Assembly: GCA_965215855.1 (NCBI GenBank)
Contig: CBDCER010000003.1
Span: 3,286,001-3,350,000, forward strand
Source: J027 sp965215855
GTDB lineage: Bacteria > Chloroflexota > Anaerolineae > Aggregatilineales > J027
Length of the DNA: 64,000 nt
Reading direction: 5' to 3'
Shown: positions 58,836 to 64,000 of the stretch, piece by piece
How the letters are laid out: every line of letters begins with the position of its first letter
Position numbering within the stretch: position 1 is the first letter of the stretch
The notes under the pieces: generated by a model
What the model was told of the DNA's origin: nothing
The model's input: the letters and a program-made list of their open reading frames with translations, nothing else
The model's database searches: none
Translations under genes and position numbers: made by a program

Positions 58836-60056
58836 ATGGCTGATTTTAAATTAATGCGTCAACTGGCACGCGCAGATGGCGGCAAAATACTACTGCTGAT
58901 TATGGATGGCCTGGGTGGTCTGCCGCTGACGTCTGATGGTTTAACCGAGCTGGAGACAGCTAACACACCGAATATGGATCGTCTGGCCCGCGAAGGCACA
59001 TTAGGAGCCACTGTTCCGGTGCGACGCGGCATTACACCCGGCAGTGGCCCGGCTCACTTATCCTTGTTTGGCTATGACCCTGTCGAACACACCGTTGGGC
59101 GCGGTATTCTCTCTGCATTAGGTGTCGGATTGGATGTTCAGGCCGGTGATGTGGCAACACGCGGTAATTTTTGTACCTTAGATACTGATGGATTGGTCAC
59201 AGATCGTCGCGCCGGACGTATCCCGACTGAAGAAGGTCAGAAGCGCGTAGACATCCTCAAGCAAATCACGATTCCCGGTGTCCAGACTCAAGTTGAGGTT
59301 GTTAAGGAATACCGGTTTGTCGTCACGATGCGCGGCGAGGGTTTGAGTGGGGCACTGGCCGACACCGACCCACAAGTGACTGGGGTGAAGCCTTTGTCGG
59401 TGCAACCGACCGATGACAGCTCTGAAGCTGTCCGAACCGCCGAATTATTCAACCAATGGATTGCCGAAGCACGCAAGGCACTCGCCGGACACGAACCGGC
59501 CAATGGTGCGCTATTGCGTGGTTTTGCCACCGACCCCAACCTGCCTAAATACGATGATGTTTACAAACTCAACGCTGCCTGTGTAGCCGTCTATCCCATG
59601 TATAAAGGCGTCAGCCGTTTGGTTGGCATGGATATTATTGACACCGCTGGTCTTGAAACACCTACCGAAGAATTCCAGAAAGTTGCTGAAATCTGGGATG
59701 AATACGATTTCGTGTTCTGCCATATCAAAAAGACCGATAGCTATGGTGAAGACGGCAACTTTGATGCCAAGACGCATCTCATTGAACAGGTAGATGAGGT
59801 GCTGCCGATATTGTTAGACTTGAATCCGGATGTGGTGATGATAACCGGCGATCACTCCACGCCCGCCAAACACCGGTCGCATTCCTGGCATCCGGTCCCA
59901 TTCTTGATGTGGTCTCCCCAAACTGTCATGCCGGATTACGCGCAAGGATTTGGCGAACGCGCTTGCTATGCAGGTGGATTGGGGCAATTTCCGGCGACAG
60001 ACATCATGCCGCTAGCACTGGCCCATGCCAATCGTTTGAATAAGTTTGGTGCATAG
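58836..60056 (+). CDS. apgM: Cofactor-independent phosphoglycerate mutase, archaeal type (ApgM)
   Basis: 406 residues, shorter than the 510-residue GpmI. The alkaline-phosphatase-like metal site starts LLLIMDGLGG, then ANTPNMDRLAREG and TPGSGPAHLSLFGYDP with the phosphoserine-type Ser. The late ligands are in the DVVMITGDHSTPAKHRSHSWH segment. It interconverts 3- and 2-phosphoglycerate. GAGGAG lies upstream, with an extended -10-like TGCGATAAT at 58788-58796. It completes lower glycolysis next to gapA, pgk and tpiA. Confidence 0.93.
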   Translation: MADFKLMRQLARADGGKILLLIMDGLGGLPLTSDGLTELETANTPNMDRLAREGTLGATVPVRRGITPGSGPAHLSLFGYDPVEHTVGRGILSALGVGLDVQAGDVATRGNFCTLDTDGLVTDRRAGRIPTEEGQKRVDILKQITIPGVQTQVEVVKEYRFVVTMRGEGLSGALADTDPQVTGVKPLSVQPTDDSSEAVRTAELFNQWIAEARKALAGHEPANGALLRGFATDPNLPKYDDVYKLNAACVAVYPMYKGVSRLVGMDIIDTAGLETPTEEFQKVAEIWDEYDFVFCHIKKTDSYGEDGNFDAKTHLIEQVDEVLPILLDLNPDVVMITGDHSTPAKHRSHSWHPVPFLMWSPQTVMPDYAQGFGERACYAGGLGQFPATDIMPLALAHANRLNKFGA

Positions 60057-60083
60057 TCGCTGAAACTAAATACCGCAATATCT

Positions 60084-60125
60084 AACCCGCCACCAGCGAT
60101 GCGAGTCAATGGTCAGGCGGGTTTT
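60084..60125 (+). terminator. Terminator of apgM
   Basis: A perfect 8 bp stem AACCCGCC / GGCGGGTT followed by TTT, with a 24 nt loop. The stem overlaps the stop codon of the convergent gene at 60113. Confidence 0.7.
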
Positions 60126-60907
60126 TCGCTGATTTCCAACTGCTCAGGAGGATTTTTTGTAGACGTCAGTCGGATTTTCCGTTCCCAATACCACGCGATG
60201 AAAATACTGAGACTGGCTCCCAGGATTGTCAATATAGCAATGGTCAGCGTGGCGTCAAACCAAAACTGTTCTGGATAGAGTCGTATCAGCGTGTCGCTGC
60301 GGCTGAATTGCCACGTTCCCGCTTCAAAAAACGCCTCGTGGAATGAATCGAAAAAGAACCCCCAACTGATGACAATCACCACGATAGCCACGATGACCAA
60401 TCCAAAGACAGCCAGTCCACCCACTCGCATGGCCTGTCGCCAACTTTTCCGCGTAGCCGGTTGCCTAACCAGAGCTAGGCTGCTCCCAACAAAGACTGCT
60501 GCTACAATCCAGAGGAACAGAAAAGCTTGTCGTGCGACGACCTTTACATCTTCCATATGCTGCAATTCATCAGCGGCGAAGGCTGGTTTGCCATCAATTG
60601 TTAAGTCGCCCAAATAGCTGATGTCTTCATCATTCAGAACATAACGCACACCATATGGCCCATATTCCAGCCGATCCTCCTTTGAAAAACCAAAGGTGTC
60701 TTCAGGGAAGCCAGGGCGGTTGTATTCCACTTTCAGAAACCATTCGTTCATGACCAGCCGCACGCTGCCCAATACCAGGAAGATTGGCAGCACGGCGACA
60801 ATCATGATCTGCAATAATCGCTGCACGAACATGGGCAACGTGACTTCGCGGTGGACAATCGGCGGTGCGGCTTCAAGTGGAGGATAGGTGGTTTCGTCAG
60901 GCTGCAT
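60113..60907 (-). CDS. DUF1461/TIGR01906 membrane protein, Lit-like lipoprotein transacylase candidate
   Basis: 264 residues with four membrane helices (about 31-50, 127-147, 163-184, 219-241). The first extracytoplasmic loop ends ADELQHMEDVKVV (His117). The second has FHEAFFEAGTWQF and SDTLIRLYPEQFW (His190). These two His-containing blocks are the hallmarks I associate with the DUF1461 family, which includes Lit of Enterococcus and Bacillus. Lit moves an acyl chain on lipoproteins to give lyso-form N-termini. The assignment is from memory of the family. It precedes the MoxR/DUF58/membrane-synthase run's last gene by 3 bp spacing. Confidence 0.75.
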   Translation of the reverse strand: MQPDETTYPPLEAAPPIVHREVTLPMFVQRLLQIMIVAVLPIFLVLGSVRLVMNEWFLKVEYNRPGFPEDTFGFSKEDRLEYGPYGVRYVLNDEDISYLGDLTIDGKPAFAADELQHMEDVKVVARQAFLFLWIVAAVFVGSSLALVRQPATRKSWRQAMRVGGLAVFGLVIVAIVVIVISWGFFFDSFHEAFFEAGTWQFSRSDTLIRLYPEQFWFDATLTIAILTILGASLSIFIAWYWERKIRLTSTKNPPEQLEISEKPA

Positions 60908-60910
60908 GGT

Positions 60911-62494
60911 TTATGGGCTGCTTCCGCTTAGTAGATAATCAATCACCATACTATCAATAATTTGCTCAACGGGGGCATGGTCATCGGTGAAAATGGTAGC
61001 AGACGGTTGAATGGGAACCAGCGTTTCGATGCCGGTTTGCATGGCGGCTACCAGGATTGGATAAGTGTTTTGATCCAGCAAAGCCAGATTCTCACTCAGG
61101 TTGTCGACCACAGTGGGCTGGCGCGTGGCAACCAAAATGGTATTCAGCGAGTCGGGTACATCCATTGCATGAACTGTCGGGAAGACCTGGCGCATTGTTT
61201 GGGTCATGGCATCGACCAGTCGTCGGGCGTTGGGGGTACGCCCGACGTTAATCACCACAACGCCATCCGCTGACAGTTTGTCACGGATTTCCTCGAAAAA
61301 TTCAACGGTGGTCAGATGCCAGGGAACATACGGCACGCGATAGGCGTCAATGCCCACCACGCTATAGATTGTTTCCAACTGGTTAAAGGCATAGCGTCCA
61401 TCCTGCACAATGACGTTTAGGTTGGGCATATCCATTCCCAGATAGTCGCGGCTGGCCTCCACAATTGCGCCGTCGATTTCAATGCCGTCAATCGGAATAT
61501 CACCATACACAGCCGTATACTGCCGGGCGATGGTTCCTCCCGCTAGCCCAATGATCGCTAGGTTATTCACATTTTCTGGTGTATGGGGCGGGGCATTGAA
61601 ATAGGGTGCAATCAAGAAATAGCCCCAGGTGCGCCGGTAATAAACTTGCTCTGGATGCCATTGTGAATGATAGCCTTGCCCTTCATTCAGCATCAGATAG
61701 CGTGTGCCATCCGTGTCTTCAACAACCTGTATCAGGTTATAGGCCGAGTCTTTTTCATAAAGGAGTTCCATGCCGGGCGGGGCAGGGCGCTGGGGTTGGC
61801 TCAGGACGAGGGCCGCGAGTACGAATAATGCCACCGGCATCCATAACGCGCGCAGATCGAAGCGGCGTGTATGCAGAAATAGCCCGCCGAATGCCACTGC
61901 CAGCAATAATCCTGCATACACCAGAAATGTGCGTGTCGTGCCGAGCATGGGAATGAGGATCAATACTGGCGTGAAAGTCCCGATGATGCTGCCCAGGGTG
62001 CTGAGAGCATAGATGCTGCCACTGACTTTACCGGCTTCTTCGGGTTTGGTGATGGCTAATCGAATGGCGAAGGGCGACACACATCCCAACAAAGTCACTG
62101 GCACGGCGAACAACACCAGAATACTGATGAATGACCCCAATGCCAGCCCCACATCTGCCCCGCTCAGACTATCGAAATCGCTCACTACCCCAGCAACGGC
62201 GTGCAAAATCGGGCGAGCGATCAGCGGTACTAATCCACTCAGAAACGCGCCCCAGATGATAATTTTGTAGAGCGTAGTATGATGTGGTGAGCGATCTGCC
62301 CAGCGTCCGCCAATGAAGTAGCCTACTGTCAGATAAATTAGCATCAAGCCGATGACATTGGCCCACACCAGATTACTGGTTCCATAGATATTGCCCAACA
62401 AACGGGATGCCGAGAGTTCAATTGCCAGTGTCGTCATGCCACTGGTGAAAACAGTCAAGTAGAGATAGCGTTGCTGCCAGCGTTGTTTGGACAT
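60911..62494 (-). CDS. Membrane protein with MFS-like helices fused to a spermidine-synthase-like domain
   Basis: 527 residues. Residues 1-235 hold about seven hydrophobic helices (SRLLGNIYGTSNLVWANVIG start). Residues 240-510 form a spermidine/spermine-synthase-like Rossmann fold with LAIIGLAGGTIARQYTAVYG, IEIDGAIVEASRDYLG and IVQDGRYAFNQL. Usual polyamine synthase active-site residues are not obvious, so the methylthioadenosine-type reaction is uncertain. Such fusions are widespread and mostly uncharacterised. It is immediately downstream of the DUF58 gene (7 bp) and upstream of the Lit-like gene. Confidence 0.85.
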   Translation of the reverse strand: MSKQRWQQRYLYLTVFTSGMTTLAIELSASRLLGNIYGTSNLVWANVIGLMLIYLTVGYFIGGRWADRSPHHTTLYKIIIWGAFLSGLVPLIARPILHAVAGVVSDFDSLSGADVGLALGSFISILVLFAVPVTLLGCVSPFAIRLAITKPEEAGKVSGSIYALSTLGSIIGTFTPVLILIPMLGTTRTFLVYAGLLLAVAFGGLFLHTRRFDLRALWMPVALFVLAALVLSQPQRPAPPGMELLYEKDSAYNLIQVVEDTDGTRYLMLNEGQGYHSQWHPEQVYYRRTWGYFLIAPYFNAPPHTPENVNNLAIIGLAGGTIARQYTAVYGDIPIDGIEIDGAIVEASRDYLGMDMPNLNVIVQDGRYAFNQLETIYSVVGIDAYRVPYVPWHLTTVEFFEEIRDKLSADGVVVINVGRTPNARRLVDAMTQTMRQVFPTVHAMDVPDSLNTILVATRQPTVVDNLSENLALLDQNTYPILVAAMQTGIETLVPIQPSATIFTDDHAPVEQIIDSMVIDYLLSGSSP

Positions 62495-62501
62495 AATGAG
62501 A

Positions 62502-63764
62502 TTAGCGTACCGTCGGACCAGGGCGGAAGCTGAGGGCTGATGTCAGGTCGTCGTCGAGATTGACCGGATAAACTATGATGCCCGCCGCCTCGATTTGTTT
62601 ACGGATGAGGTCAAAATTAATATCCTGTCGCCCGAAACTGACGGGGTTAATCATCACTGCCACCACAGTTAAACCCCGCTGCACCTGTGTATAAGCTTCC
62701 GCGACCCAGCCCGTCTGCAATGATGCCGTGACAACGACCAGCGTCGTTCCACGAGCCAGATTGTGGCCTTCCAGCGCCATCATCTGCCGAAGTGTGATGT
62801 CCGTCTCGCTTCTGGCGGTTGCCAGAGCTTCCAGGATGTCAATAATTTGTCGGTCGCCGCGATCTGGTGCGATATATTCCCGGTAGGGGGTGTAGCTCAA
62901 GAAGCCTACCGACCGCCGCTGATCAATGAAATATTGGGCGATAGAGGCTGCCGAGACAACAGCATATTCTTCGGTGCTGGGCGGCAGGCGCAAGGTAGGA
63001 CTCAGAATATAATCCGCGCCACCCCAGGCCGAATCATGCACGATCAATGAGTCTCGTGAGAGGTCAAGAAAAACCCACACATCGCCCAGCGGATCCAGTT
63101 CAAATTCCTTTGCCATCAATTTGCCGCGCCGGGCCGAGCTTTTCCAATGGATGCGATTGAGGCTATCGCCGGGCGCATACTCTCGTACTCCAGCAGCATT
63201 GGGCGTGATTTCAAACGTGCGTCGCCGCCGGGCATGACCGCCCGACAACGCACCCGCTGGCGAAGCGAATTCATAGATGGGAACCGTGATGGGGTAGACA
63301 ATCACGCTTGAGGTCGCGTTGATTTGGCGCACCAGTTGGAAGAATCCGAACGGGTCACCACTCGTCAATGTAAGCGGCCCTAACGTGAATTGCCCACGCC
63401 GAACGCAGGGAGTTCGCACACGCCACTGATATTTGCCACGACTTTGTAGAATGGGAACTACCCGACTGCCTTTGTGCTGTGGCAGATCAGAGTGGTCGTG
63501 AACTTCCAGCCAGAATTTGGGGATAATTGATAGGTTACGAATGTTAAATATTTCGTCGAAGTTTTGCCCAATTTGATTGCGGCGCACATATGTCCAGCGA
63601 TTGATGCGGAGCCAATTGACCGACATCCATGAAAAGAGCAGCGACCCAATTAGGATTGCTCCGAAGACGTAGCTGATGTTGAAGAAGAAGCTGCGTTCGC
63701 TACGTATTCCACCCATCAATGACAGGATGATGAGAACATAGACAATGTTGCGGCGCGGACTCAT
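62502..63764 (-). CDS. DUF58 domain protein
   Basis: 420 residues. Two N-terminal membrane helices (about 6-22 and 28-50) are followed by a beta-rich region. The DUF58 core GVREYAPGDSLNRIHWKSSARRGKL carries the family signature. A von Willebrand-A-like continuation has VWVFLDLSRDSL. It is usually paired with a MoxR AAA ATPase; here the MoxR gene end lies 4 bp upstream on the same strand. The pair is thought to act in membrane-complex maturation; the targets are unknown. Confidence 0.92.
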   Translation of the reverse strand: MSPRRNIVYVLIILSLMGGIRSERSFFFNISYVFGAILIGSLLFSWMSVNWLRINRWTYVRRNQIGQNFDEIFNIRNLSIIPKFWLEVHDHSDLPQHKGSRVVPILQSRGKYQWRVRTPCVRRGQFTLGPLTLTSGDPFGFFQLVRQINATSSVIVYPITVPIYEFASPAGALSGGHARRRRTFEITPNAAGVREYAPGDSLNRIHWKSSARRGKLMAKEFELDPLGDVWVFLDLSRDSLIVHDSAWGGADYILSPTLRLPPSTEEYAVVSAASIAQYFIDQRRSVGFLSYTPYREYIAPDRGDRQIIDILEALATARSETDITLRQMMALEGHNLARGTTLVVVTASLQTGWVAEAYTQVQRGLTVVAVMINPVSFGRQDINFDLIRKQIEAAGIIVYPVNLDDDLTSALSFRPGPTVR

Positions 63765-63768
63765 TTTT

Positions 63769-64000
63769 TCAACTCTGAGGATACCGCTGCCCGACCGTCA
63801 CCCCTGGAATGGGCGTGGTATTAAGGAGGTATTGGATCACTGTGCCGGGCGAGATGTCTTTGGTGCGGGCTGTTGGCCCCAGAATGATGCGGTGGGCCAA
63901 CGCCGGTTCCGCCAACAACTTCACATCATCTGGCACAACATAATCCCGCCCCAGTGCAGCAGCATGAGCTTGTGTCAACCGGAAGAGCGCCAATGCGCCG
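63769..64000 (-). CDS. MoxR family AAA ATPase (only the C-terminal end in window)
   Basis: The visible 76 residues or so are the C-terminal helical lid: RLTQAHAAALGRDYVVPDDV followed by KLLAEPALAHRIIL, as in MoxR proteins, where it follows the arginine-finger region. The Walker motifs lie beyond the right edge. It is tightly coupled to the DUF58 gene. Internal Met codons should not be taken as the start. Confidence 0.85.
   Translation of the reverse strand, partial: GALALFRLTQAHAAALGRDYVVPDDVKLLAEPALAHRIILGPTARTKDISPGTVIQYLLNTTPIPGVTVGQRYPQS

Noticed and set aside
10..64000. CRISPR array, insertion sequence or prophage
   Set aside because: The only tandem repeats are the coding 102 bp array and the degenerate HEAT-coding units. 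There are no spacer-like intervals, transposase, integrase or phage structural genes.

Overview
This 64 kb window looks like chromosomal DNA of a bacterium in the Chloroflexota, most likely an Anaerolineae-type lineage. That placement is inference: it rests on an Elp3-type radical SAM/acetyltransferase, a MazG fused to a tetrapyrrole-methylase-like domain, Thr/Pro-rich linkers in exported TPR proteins, a zinc-type S14, an archaeal-type phosphoglycerate mutase, and the mix of DUF58/MoxR and spermidine-synthase-like membrane proteins. Coding density is high. No gap between genes exceeds 300 bases, and I saw no insertion sequence, prophage, rRNA gene or CRISPR array. One tRNA gene (Pro, CGG) is present.

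Layout. 1-4.5 kb: hemW (partial), a TPR gene and elp3 on the minus strand, with a divergent Trm9/ALKBH8-like methyltransferase almost touching elp3; together these suggest a wobble-uridine (cm5U to mcm5U) modification pair. 4.5-12 kb: a TetR regulator and YceI protein with two operators over the yceI promoter, a diheme cytochrome c, glpD with a nuclease-fold-like partner, a HEAT-repeat protein and glpK. 12-20.8 kb: membrane-anchored TPR proteins, sucCD, an ECF sigma factor with a small overlapping partner, a B12/radical SAM protein and a GAF histidine kinase. 20.8-28.7 kb: holB, a CNNM/CorC-type transporter, cdd, recO, a fructosamine-kinase-like protein, a low-Mr tyrosine phosphatase, a CDP-alcohol phosphatidyltransferase, tRNA-Pro and mazG.

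28.7-50.4 kb: a 36-gene minus-strand translation cluster (rpsL-rpsG-fusA-tuf, S10, spc and alpha operons, truA, rplM-rpsI) that includes secY, adk, map and rpoA and ends in a clear terminator. It lacks infA and rpmJ at their usual place. truA appears to use a CTG start. S14 has an enlarged first zinc knuckle. Many intercistronic gaps carry perfect hairpins of unrelated sequence.

50.5-64 kb: a membrane protein with a C-terminal tail of five 34-residue repeats (102 bp DNA repeats); a glycolytic block (tpiA, a Ser/Thr kinase, pgk, gapA, a membrane-anchored YvcK-like protein and divergent apgM); then a Lit/DUF1461-like membrane protein, a membrane spermidine-synthase-like protein, a DUF58 protein and the end of a MoxR ATPase gene cut by the window edge.

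The most promising observation is the elp3/Trm9-like pair, which predicts a eukaryote-style mcm5U34 modification in a bacterium. Second-tier items are the structured gaps in the ribosomal cluster, the repeat-tailed membrane protein, the Lit-like protein and the compact TetR/YceI switch. Start codons were revised from the longest open frame wherever a Shine-Dalgarno (SD) site or family alignment favoured another codon.
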